Assembly: GCA_046596415.1 (NCBI GenBank)
Contig: JBKJML010000092.1
Location: forward strand, 1-19,056
From: JBKJML01 sp046596415
Lineage (GTDB): Bacteria; Actinomycetota; Thermoleophilia; Gaiellales; Gaiellaceae
Length of the DNA: 19,056 nucleotides
Direction of reading: 5' to 3'
Part shown: one piece after another, positions 13,476 to 19,056 of the stretch
Position numbering within the stretch: the stretch's first letter is position 1
How the letters are laid out: the number at the start of each line of letters is the position of its first letter
The notes under the pieces: generated by a model
Database searches by the model: none
What the model saw: only the letters and a program-made list of their open reading frames with translations
What the model was told of the DNA's origin: nothing
Program-made: the position numbers and the translations under genes

Positions 13476-13511
13476 GCGAACGAGCCCGGGAAACCGGGCT
13501 CGTTCGCTTTT
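13476..13511 (+). terminator. Rho-independent terminator
   Basis: A perfect 14-bp stem (13476-13489 with 13494-13507) closed by a GAAA tetraloop is followed by TTTT at 13508-13511. It ends the small acidic protein gene and lies 16 bases before the end of the convergent GAF gene. No T run exists on the minus side, so it mainly acts on the plus strand. Confidence 0.93.
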
Positions 13512-13527
13512 CAGGGCCGCCAGCCTG

Positions 13528-14163
13528 TCAGCGAGCCGTGAGGATGTCCTCGAGGGACTCGAGCAGGCGGATCGCTGCGGGCCTTGCATCCTCACCGAGT
13601 TGTTCGAGGGCCGCGGCCAGGCGGGCGACGACGGCGAGGCTGCCCTCCCCGGCAAGCGCCGCCTCGGCCTCGCGGACGCGCTGGAGCAGGTCGAGCGCGA
13701 TCGCCGCCTGCGAGGCAAAGAGGCCGAGCAGCTCCATCTCCTGGAGCGTGAACCGCGCCTGCCGGTCGAGGACCTCGAGGACGCCCAGCACCCGCTCGTC
13801 GTGGAGGAGCGGCACGGCCATCAGCCCCTGGGGCACGTAACCGGTGTCGTCGGCGACGTCCCTGGCGAAGCGCGGGTCGCGTGCCACGTCCTCGAGCACG
13901 AGCGGGGTGCGGGTTGCGAGCACCCAGCCGGCGACGCCGGTGCCGGCAGGGAAGCGCTTGCCGAGCAGATCTTTCTCACCCTCGCCGACGACGGCCTCGA
14001 AGACGAGCTCGTTCGCCTCCTCGTCGAGGAGCAGGATCGACGAAGCCTTCGCGGCGAAGATCGCCCTCGCGACGTCGACGATTGAGCGGAGCAGCTCGCG
14101 GAAGCGCTCCTCGGAGCCGAGCACGCCCGCCGCAACAGCGGCGTTGAGCCGATCCTCGCTCAT
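13528..14163 (-). CDS. GAF-domain sensor protein
   Basis: A 211-residue cytoplasmic protein with one GAF domain over about residues 20-165: helix FRELLRSIVDVARAIFAA, strand SSILLLDEEANELVFEAVVG, the PAGTGVAGWVLAT core (72-84), then PLVLEDVARDPRF and the strand GLMAVPLLHDERVLGVLEV (113-131). GAF domains bind small molecules such as cyclic nucleotides, haem or other ligands; no Cys or His ligand pattern is clear here. The last 45 residues are helical with no output domain (no kinase, GGDEF or HTH), so it must signal through a partner. Its ATG overlaps the stop of the subtilase gene (ATGA), so the two are translated together. The longer frame upstream is antisense-like noise over the subtilase gene. 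Confidence 0.85.
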   Translation of the reverse strand: MSEDRLNAAVAAGVLGSEERFRELLRSIVDVARAIFAAKASSILLLDEEANELVFEAVVGEGEKDLLGKRFPAGTGVAGWVLATRTPLVLEDVARDPRFARDVADDTGYVPQGLMAVPLLHDERVLGVLEVLDRQARFTLQEMELLGLFASQAAIALDLLQRVREAEAALAGEGSLAVVARLAAALEQLGEDARPAAIRLLESLEDILTAR

Positions 14164-14975
14164 AGCGGGCCGCCGACGTTCGACGCGGTCAGGTGCAGCA
14201 CGCTCTTCAACTGGAAAGGCGTCAGCTCCTGGTGCTTCGAGCGGATGAGTGCGCAGATACCGGCGACGTGAGGGGTGGCGAAGCTGTTCCCGGAGCAGCG
14301 CAGCGTCTCGCCGCCGAGCCAGGCGACCTCGATGTTCACCCCGCGGGCGAAGAACTCGACCGGCGGGTTCGGGTTGTAGAAGAAGGTCAAGGGATCCTCC
14401 TCTTCGTGGCTGCCGACGGAGATCACCGATGAGAAGCGCCACGGGTAGCTCTCGACCGGCATGTTGTGGGCGGAGGCGACGAGCACCGTCCGCTGGAAGT
14501 AGGCGGAGTCCGCGAGATCGTGCAGGACCGCGGCGTAGTCCTTCTTCGTCGTCGAGAGGCTCATGTTGACAACGTCGAAGCCCTGCTCGACCGCGTGGCG
14601 GAGGCCGGCGAGCAGGATCTTACCGCTGCCGGTGTAGCCCGGGCCGAGCACGCGTACGCTGTGGATCTCGCACTCGGGCGCGAGCGAGCGGACGATCCCG
14701 GCGCACGCGGTGCCGTGCCCGCAGACGTCGCCCTCCGCGTCGTCGGCCACGACCGGCTCGCCGTCCTCGCCGGCCGAGACCACAACCGCGCTGTCCACTC
14801 GACCGACGAGCGGGTGGTCACGCTCGATGCCGCTGTCGAGCATGCAGACGCGGACGCCCTTGCCGGTCGCCCCGTCCCAGGCCCACTCGCGGGTCACCTC
14901 GGCGGGCCACGGGCTGTCGAGCGCGATCCGCTCGATCGCGCCGGCGGGAAGGCTCCAGGCGGGAAGCTCGGACAC
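14160..14975 (-). CDS. Intracellular subtilisin-like serine peptidase (S8)
   Basis: A compact 271-residue S8 peptidase. The catalytic triad is clear: Asp47 in VCMLDSGIE, His87 in CGHGTACAG and Ser231 in GNSFATPHVAG, with oxyanion Asn171 in ASAHN. There is no signal peptide, no membrane anchor and no room for a propeptide, because the catalytic Asp comes at residue 47; it should therefore act inside the cell or be handed to an unusual export route. Start GTG 14975 has TAGCAT 9 bases upstream on the minus strand. The gene is coupled by ATGA to a GAF protein, suggesting a ligand-controlled protease. The natural substrate is unknown; the neighbouring small acidic repeat protein is a speculative candidate. 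Confidence 0.92.
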   Translation of the reverse strand: MSELPAWSLPAGAIERIALDSPWPAEVTREWAWDGATGKGVRVCMLDSGIERDHPLVGRVDSAVVVSAGEDGEPVVADDAEGDVCGHGTACAGIVRSLAPECEIHSVRVLGPGYTGSGKILLAGLRHAVEQGFDVVNMSLSTTKKDYAAVLHDLADSAYFQRTVLVASAHNMPVESYPWRFSSVISVGSHEEEDPLTFFYNPNPPVEFFARGVNIEVAWLGGETLRCSGNSFATPHVAGICALIRSKHQELTPFQLKSVLHLTASNVGGPL

Positions 14976-14984
14976 TAGGCGCCG

Positions 14985-14990
14985 ATGCTA
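14985..14990 (-). promoter_or_regulatory. -10 box TAGCAT for the subtilase-GAF operon
   Basis: On the minus strand TAGCAT is 9 bases before GTG 14975. Its TAG is also the stop codon of the small minus-strand frame ending at 14988. Confidence 0.45.
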
Positions 14991-15173
14991 CTGCGGCGGA
15001 CGGCGCGTGCGAAGCTCGGCGCGGAGGGCGGAGCTGGGCTGAACCCCTGCCGCGGCCACGGCCGCTTCGAGATCAGCGAGGATGCGCCTGCCCAGCTCCG
15101 CGCGCGCGACACATCTCACCAGACGCTCGGACGGCCTCGATTCTTCCCGCTGAAGGTCGTAGGTTTGCAGCAT
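14988..15173 (-). CDS. Possible small helical protein or gene remnant
   Basis: A 62-codon minus-strand frame directly upstream of the subtilase gene. Its second half, from SERLVRCVARAELGRR on through ILADLEAAVAAAGVQP, resembles the protein encoded at 16046-16303 (shared pattern RR-x-L-x-x-DLEAA-x-x-AAG-x-x-P). Third positions are GC-rich but less so than in its neighbours. The ATG at 15173 faces the ATG of the cyclase remnant at 15172 (shared CATG), and GTG 15119 is an alternative start giving 43 residues. No SD or -10 of the usual kind is found. It may be a real small gene in the subtilase operon or a decayed copy. Confidence 0.35.
   Translation of the reverse strand: MLQTYDLQREESRPSERLVRCVARAELGRRILADLEAAVAAAGVQPSSALRAELRTRRPPQ
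15160..15165 (+). promoter_or_regulatory. -10 box TAGGTT for the cyclase remnant
   Basis: TAGGTT is followed by exactly 6 bases and the ATG at 15172, the ideal leaderless spacing. The promoter seems to have survived the loss of the gene body. Confidence 0.5.
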
Positions 15174-15428
15174 GGCGCCTGAGGGACGCCGGCTTCCAGC
15201 CGGCACCGTCACCTTCCTCTTCACCGACGTGGAGGGGTCGACGGCCCTCTTGCACGAGCTAGGCGCCGGTGAGTACGCCGAGGCGCTGGCGGAGCATCGC
15301 CGTGTGCTCCGGGAGGCGCTCGCCGCCCACGGCGGCGCCTGAATGGCGAGCGGCTCGACCACCTGCTTGCGGAGGGGCGTGCGATGCCGGTCGACGAGGC
15401 CGTGGAGACCGCGCTTCGCGACGACTGA
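15172..15428 (+). pseudogene. Class III cyclase/ATPase/TPR gene reduced to its two ends
   Basis: Frame 1 from ATG 15172 gives 56 residues including GTVTFLFTDVEGSTALLHEL and YAEALAEHRRVLREALAAHGG. This is the start of a class III adenylate/guanylate cyclase domain with the metal-binding Asp of the TDVEGST motif. It then meets TGA at 15340-15342. Immediately after, in another frame, comes NGERLDHLLAEGRAMPVDEAV to a TGA at 15426-15428, which matches the extreme C-terminus of large cyclase-AAA-TPR proteins. The second metal-binding region, the ATPase and the TPRs are absent, so an internal deletion of roughly 2.5-3 kb (estimated from usual family size) with a frame change near 15338-15345 destroyed the gene. 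The short product cannot be a cyclase. Confidence 0.75.
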
Positions 15429-15489
15429 CCGACCCTCCGGCGGCTTTCGAAGCCTGGCGCCGGCCTTGCAAATCGGGTTTGATGAGCGC

Positions 15490-16038
15490 ATGGGAACGGA
15501 GGAATGGAGCGATCGCGATCTCGTGAGTCGCTGCCGTGCCGGCGATGAGGCAGCCTGGGGAGAGCTCGTCGAGCACTACTCGCGGTATGTCTACGCGATC
15601 GCGGTGCAGGGATTCCGGCTCTCGGAGCGCGATGCGGAGGACGTCTTCCAGGAGACGTTCTCGCGCGCCTTCCAGCGCCTCGGCACGCTCCGCGACGACG
15701 GCGCCTTCCGCCCCTGGCTCGCCCAGCTGACCCGGCGGCTGTGCCTCGACTCGATCCGGGCCAGAAGGGACGAGAGCGACGTGACGGACTACGCAGGCGA
15801 GGGACATGACGACCTCGACCGGATCGAGGAGGCGCTGACGGTGCGCGAAGCGCTCGGGTCGCTTTCGGAGGACTGCCGCGAGATCCTCGACCGCTTCTTC
15901 GCCCGCGACGAGAGCTACCGGACGATCGGACAGGCGCTCGACCTGCCGCCGGGAACGATCGCGAGTCGGATCTCGCGGTGTCTCGCACGCCTCCGCGAGC
16001 AACTCGAGGGAAGAAAACCGCTGGCGGCCAAGTCTTGA
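15490..16038 (+). CDS. ECF-type RNA polymerase sigma factor
   Basis: A 182-residue sigma-70-family factor with only regions 2 and 4, as in ECF sigmas. Region 2 spans about residues 12-94: AGDEAAWGELVEHYSRYVY, then ERDAEDVFQETFSRAFQRL (the conserved D-A-E-D-x-x-Q-E-T-F core) and FRPWLAQLTRRLCLDSIRAR. Region 4 spans about 122-172, with the helix-turn-helix in ESYRTIGQALDLPPGTIASR. It should redirect RNA polymerase to a small regulon. ATG 15490 is chosen from the region 2 position; TTTGAT 6 bases upstream is a deviant -10, which would fit a regulated promoter. No classical anti-sigma factor (zinc HxxxCxxC or membrane helix) follows; a small helical protein does, 7 bases downstream. Confidence 0.92.
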   Translation: MGTEEWSDRDLVSRCRAGDEAAWGELVEHYSRYVYAIAVQGFRLSERDAEDVFQETFSRAFQRLGTLRDDGAFRPWLAQLTRRLCLDSIRARRDESDVTDYAGEGHDDLDRIEEALTVREALGSLSEDCREILDRFFARDESYRTIGQALDLPPGTIASRISRCLARLREQLEGRKPLAAKS

Positions 16039-16045
16039 GGGACGT

Positions 16046-16303
16046 ATGTCGATAACGCTCTTTTCCGAAGAACGGCTGGCGCAGCTCCTCCAGGCCCTTC
16101 CCCCGGCTCCCACCGGGTGGGTCGCGGCCGCGACGGAGCTGCCGCGCGCCCGCGCCGAGCTCGACCGCATTGTCGAGCTTTCGGTGGCGGACGCCGATTT
16201 TCGCCGGGCGCTCTTCGAGGATCTCGAGGCCGCGCTGCGCGCTGCCGGCTTCGAGCCCGACCGCATCGCGGTCGAGGAGCTCCGTCGACGTCTCGCGCCG
16301 TGA
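16046..16303 (+). CDS. Small helical protein co-encoded with the ECF sigma factor
   Basis: An 85-residue protein of unknown family, predicted mainly helical: SEERLAQLLQAL, then ARAELDRIVELSV, then DFRRALFEDLEAALRAAGF and EELRRRLA. ATG 16046 is preceded by GAGGGA, which overlaps the sigma stop, and the gene overlaps the next by GTGA, so sigma factor, this protein and the cyclodeaminase-like protein form one translationally linked operon. It has no cysteines, no membrane helix and no zinc motif, so it is not a standard anti-sigma factor, yet the position is where one is expected. The segment DFRRALFEDLEAALRAAG also superficially resembles Nif11/NHLP-type helical regions. Function is open. Confidence 0.75.
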   Translation: MSITLFSEERLAQLLQALPPAPTGWVAAATELPRARAELDRIVELSVADADFRRALFEDLEAALRAAGFEPDRIAVEELRRRLAP

Positions 16304-16896
16304 CGGAGCTCGCGGGCGACAGCCGCCTCGTGGGCTTACGGCTCGACGAGTTCCTGGACGCGCTCGCGGCGGAGGGGGCGGTTCCGGCCGGCGGTGCGGC
16401 GGCGGCGGTCTGCGCTGCGATGGCAAACAGTCTCGTCGCCATGGCGGCGCGCGCGTCTTCCGACTGGCAGGAAGCGGCGGGCGTCGCGGCGCAGGCGCAG
16501 GCGCTCCGCGCACGCGTCGTGCCGCTCGCGCTCGCCGACTCGGACGCCTACGCAGAAGCGCTCGACGCCCTCCGGTTGCCGCCCGACGCAGCCGATCCCG
16601 GGCGTGGCTCCGTGCTTGCGGTCGCCCTCGAACGTGCGTGCGACCTGCCGCTCGAGATCGCCGAGGCCGCCGCCGACACTGCCGAGCTCGCCGCCTACGC
16701 GGCCGAGAACTGTGCGGTGACCGTGCGCGGGGAGGCGCTCGTGGCCGCTGCTCTCGCCGAAGCGGCGGTCCGAGCAGCGGTACGGCTGGTCGAGATCAAC
16801 CTTGCGACGACCGACGGCGACCTGCGTCTCCGGCGGGCGCGAGCGGTGGCGCGTGCCGCCGCCGTATCGCTGCACCGGACGGGTGACGACTCGTGA
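16300..16896 (+). CDS. Cyclodeaminase/cyclohydrolase (FTCD_C-like) family protein
   Basis: A 198-residue all-helical protein of the formimidoyltetrahydrofolate cyclodeaminase/methenyl-THF cyclohydrolase (FchA-like) family, which converts formimino- or methenyl-THF forms in one-carbon metabolism. The family start is seen as LDEFLDALAAEGAVPAGGAAAAV (residues 15-37, in place of the usual PGGGS), followed by CAAMANSLVAMAARAS and the ALADSDAYAEALDAL helix. Here the glycine-rich P-G-G-G is replaced by PAGGA, a mild deviation that may alter folate binding. GTG 16300 overlaps the previous stop. No other folate gene is adjacent, so its link with an ECF sigma operon is unexplained. Confidence 0.8.
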   Translation: MTELAGDSRLVGLRLDEFLDALAAEGAVPAGGAAAAVCAAMANSLVAMAARASSDWQEAAGVAAQAQALRARVVPLALADSDAYAEALDALRLPPDAADPGRGSVLAVALERACDLPLEIAEAAADTAELAAYAAENCAVTVRGEALVAAALAEAAVRAAVRLVEINLATTDGDLRLRRARAVARAAAVSLHRTGDDS

Positions 16897-16913
16897 GCGC
16901 GAGCGCCGGCGTC

Positions 16914-16954
16914 TGGTGCGCTCGTGGCACGAATCGTTATATGGTGCGCTCGTG
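16914..16954 (+). repeat. Two 13-bp direct repeats over the CNB promoter and start
   Basis: TGGTGCGCTCGTG occurs at 16914-16926 and again at 16942-16954; the second copy overlaps the end of the -10 box and contains the GTG start codon at 16952. Starts are 28 bases apart. It could be a local duplication that created the present start, or a regulator site. Confidence 0.6.
16940..16945 (+). promoter_or_regulatory. -10 box TATGGT for the CNB gene
   Basis: TATGGT is followed by exactly 6 bases and GTG 16952. It decides the start inside a frame that is open 150 bases further upstream. Confidence 0.55.
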
Positions 16955-17380
16955 ACCTCGCCCGACCCCAACGTCCTCGCGCGCGTCCCGCTCTTCGCGG
17001 ATCTCGAGCCCCGAGACCTCAAGGGGCTCGCCAACTCGTTCAACGAGCGGACCTTTGCCGCGGGCGACACGATCCTGACGGCCGGCAGTGGCGGCGTCGG
17101 CTTCTTCGTGATCGGCGAGGGCACCGCGACGGTGAGCGTCAACGGCCGTGAGGTCGCCACGCTTGGCCCCGGCGAGTACTTCGGCGAGGTGGCGCTGATC
17201 GACGGCGGCGGCGAGCGCTCGGCGAGCGTGACTGCTCAGACGGAGCTGAAGACCTACGGCCTGACGGCCTGGGCATTCCGACCGATCGTCGAGTCGAACG
17301 CCGCGATCGCCTGGAAACTGCTGCAAGCACTCGCCCGCAAGCTGCGCGAGGCCGAGAACCGCGCAGCGCCTGCCGCGTAA
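16952..17380 (+). CDS. Stand-alone cyclic-nucleotide-binding domain protein
   Basis: A 142-residue cytoplasmic protein made of one Crp-type CNB domain: PNVLARVPLFADLEPRDL (residues 6-23), beta-roll with GDTILTAGSGGVGFFVIGEG, and the phosphate-binding cassette FGEVALIDGGGERSASV (77-93, with Glu79 and Arg89). A C-terminal helix WKLLQALARKLREAE follows. There is no DNA-binding HTH, no kinase and no channel, so it cannot be a Crp regulator by itself and would act by binding a partner. GTG 16952 is supported by TATGGT 6 bases upstream. It lies 20 bases from the convergent end of the large AAA/TPR gene. Two CNB genes in one 6-kb stretch imply that a cyclic nucleotide is used here. Confidence 0.88.
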   Translation: MTSPDPNVLARVPLFADLEPRDLKGLANSFNERTFAAGDTILTAGSGGVGFFVIGEGTATVSVNGREVATLGPGEYFGEVALIDGGGERSASVTAQTELKTYGLTAWAFRPIVESNAAIAWKLLQALARKLREAENRAAPAA

Positions 17381-17400
17381 GCATTCGACGACGGTCGGCG

Positions 17401-19056
17401 CTACCCGGCCGCGGCGAGCAGCTTCTCGCCCTCCCGGATGTAACGGCTCGCACCGACAGGGCGATAGAACGCCAGGGCGCGGTGGAGTTGCACGTCGGCC
17501 TCGGCGCGCCGGCCGAGCGCGACGAGCGCCTCTGTCGCGCGGAGGGCGGCGAGCGCTGCGTAAGGCTGAGCGCCCATCCCGTCGAAGGCGTCGGCTGCAT
17601 CGACCCAGCGGCGCTCCAGGACGGCCTGCGCCGCGAGATCCCAGGGAGTTTCGCGCATGCTTGCTCGAGTTCGCTCTCGGAACTCGTCCGCCACGCCGAC
17701 GCGCGACGCTGCAAAGAAGGCGGTCGCACACCACGTCATATGGGGGGCCGGCTCCAGCTCCTCGAGCAGCGCCAGCGCCTGCTCGTCCTCTCCGAGCTCC
17801 GCGTGGACGAACGCCCCCATCGCCAGGGCGGGGAAGGTCGATTGCGGGTCCTTGATCCTCCGACCAGCGGCGACCGCGCGCTCGGCCAGCTCCCTGGCCG
17901 GCTCGATCCGGTCGCGCGCAAGCTCGATCATGCTGAGCGCGGACCACACGTTCGAGTCCACGTAGTGGCTCCCTCGCGCGGAGTCGGCGAGGAACGCGTT
18001 CGCCTCCTCCTCCGCAGCGTGCCACCTGCCCAGGTGAAGGTCATGCTCGATCGCGTTTCCCGTCGCGAAGCGAACTCCCTCCAGGTGCCCCACGCGCTCC
18101 GCGATACGGATCGACTCGCGCCCGGCCTCCCGTCCCTCGTCGAGCTCACCCAGCCCGAACAGGAGCGAGCCCAGATTCGTGTAGCCCCGCGACTCCTGGA
18201 ACACGTCGCCGCAGGCGGCGGCGAGCTCGATGCCGGACCGGATCGAGGCGAGCGCCGCATCGCTGCCGGGCTCCGGCAGATGGATGCCGGCAGTGCCAAG
18301 GGTGATCAGGTTCGCAGCGCGCACGTCGTCGCGGCCCGACGCCTCGGCCAGGGTGAGGCTCTCGCGTGCAAGCTCGAGGGCAGTTCGATGCTCGCCGAAG
18401 AGCGTGTAGAGGCGCGCCATCTCTGCGAGCACGAGCGCCCTGGTGACCGACCCCTCGCTTTCGCGCACGAGGTCGGCGGCGCGTTCGAGGCACGCGGTGC
18501 AGCGATCGCGCTCGCTGCTCAACCACCAGGCCTGGACGAGGGCCAGGTCTGCTTCGACGGCGCCGTCGGGATCGCCCGCCGTCAGGAGCGCCGCCCTTGC
18601 CTCCTCGAGCACGTCGAACCTGCGCTCGTCGCCGAGCGCCTTCAGCGCGAGGCCGTGGCCGAGCAGCGCACGAGGCCGATCGGGATCCGGCTCGCCCGCG
18701 AGGGTCTCCGCAGCCTCGTAGGACCTGGCAGCAGCGGCGTACGCGTGCAGTGTGAGCGCTCGCGCGCCGGCGGCTCGTAGCGCCTTGCAGGCGCGCAGCG
18801 CAAAGTCGGCCGCCCCACTCCCGGCTGCCTGCGCGAGCTCGAGCGCGCTGAGGTAATGGTGGGCCACCAGGTCCGCCTGATCGTCGGCGTGACCGAGCGA
18901 CTCGATCCACTCGGCCGCGCGCTGATGCTTGACGGCGCGCTCGGACCGCGGGATCTGACCGTAGGCGACGTCGCGGACGAGGGCGTGGGCGAAGGCGTAC
19001 TCCGACTCGCCCTCGACCGAGCTGCGCCGCTCGCGCCGCACGAACTCCTTGCGGCC
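17401..19056 (-). CDS. Large AAA/TPR signalling protein, C-terminal part (cyclase-associated type)
   Basis: The visible 551 residues are the C-terminal portion; the frame stays open to the right edge, so the N-terminus lies outside the window. The first part, ESEYAFAHALVRDVAYGQI, is the segment that follows the ATPase/winged-helix module in actinobacterial cyclase-AAA-TPR and LuxR-LAL type regulators. After it come many TPR-like helix pairs, for example ARSYEAAETLAGEPDPDRP, ALVLAEMARLYTLFGEHRTA, GYTNLGSLLFGLGELDEGRE, ALLEELEPAP. It ends ASRYIREGEKLLAAAG, a common tail of that family. No helix-turn-helix is at the C-terminus, so a cyclase-linked rather than LuxR-type protein is more likely, but the N-terminal domain is needed to decide. 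It would act as a large scaffold or NTP-dependent switch in the cytoplasm. Confidence 0.8.
   Translation of the reverse strand, partial: GRKEFVRRERRSSVEGESEYAFAHALVRDVAYGQIPRSERAVKHQRAAEWIESLGHADDQADLVAHHYLSALELAQAAGSGAADFALRACKALRAAGARALTLHAYAAAARSYEAAETLAGEPDPDRPRALLGHGLALKALGDERRFDVLEEARAALLTAGDPDGAVEADLALVQAWWLSSERDRCTACLERAADLVRESEGSVTRALVLAEMARLYTLFGEHRTALELARESLTLAEASGRDDVRAANLITLGTAGIHLPEPGSDAALASIRSGIELAAACGDVFQESRGYTNLGSLLFGLGELDEGREAGRESIRIAERVGHLEGVRFATGNAIEHDLHLGRWHAAEEEANAFLADSARGSHYVDSNVWSALSMIELARDRIEPARELAERAVAAGRRIKDPQSTFPALAMGAFVHAELGEDEQALALLEELEPAPHMTWCATAFFAASRVGVADEFRERTRASMRETPWDLAAQAVLERRWVDAADAFDGMGAQPYAALAALRATEALVALGRRAEADVQLHRALAFYRPVGASRYIREGEKLLAAAG

Noticed and set aside
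13454..13600. Terminator acting for the GAF gene as well
   Set aside because: The hairpin is symmetric but there is no T run on the minus-strand side, so only plus-strand termination is supported.

Overview
The window is a dense, very GC-rich bacterial chromosome segment. Short spacers, frequent GTG starts, leaderless-type promoters and multidomain cyclase/ATPase/TPR genes point to Actinobacteriota, most likely a Thermoleophilia (Gaiellales/Solirubrobacterales-like) lineage. That placement is an inference from style and gene content; no rRNA is present to confirm it.

Left part (1-7322): ordinary housekeeping and transport genes. These are the end of an NCS1-type nucleobase permease, a PfkB-family kinase, a small Asp-box (BNR) protein, a RimJ/RimL-type acetyltransferase, a PhzF-like isomerase facing a SixA-type phosphohistidine phosphatase, an ABC-2 transporter pair, a small unknown protein, NADP-dependent isocitrate dehydrogenase (icd) and a short CDF metal transporter. 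Nearly every first gene of a transcription unit has a TANNNT hexamer 6-9 bases before its start codon and no Shine-Dalgarno, so leaderless mRNAs are the apparent rule here.

Middle part (7379-10848): a tRNA-Arg(CCT) gene whose 3' 41 bases (anticodon loop to discriminator base) are repeated exactly 3.4 kb downstream. The interval holds an MMPL/RND exporter and a divergent TetR regulator with tandem palindromic operators, and no recognisable integrase. This looks like an attL/attR-flanked efflux island or its remnant. Just beyond the repeat is a truncated TPR tail of a cyclase/ATPase-type protein.

Right part (10977-19056): a signalling-rich region. It contains an MFS transporter fused to a cyclic-nucleotide-binding (CNB) domain, a small acidic protein ending in six perfect EAGRN repeats with a strong SD and a perfect terminator, and a translationally coupled intracellular subtilase and GAF protein. 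It also has a cyclase pseudogene reduced to its two ends, an ECF sigma factor followed by a small helical protein and a cyclodeaminase-like protein, a stand-alone CNB protein, and the C-terminal part of a large AAA/TPR regulator running off the right edge. Three genes of the cyclase/ATPase/TPR type (two decayed) and two CNB proteins in 8 kb suggest a locus shaped by duplication and loss around cyclic-nucleotide-type signalling.
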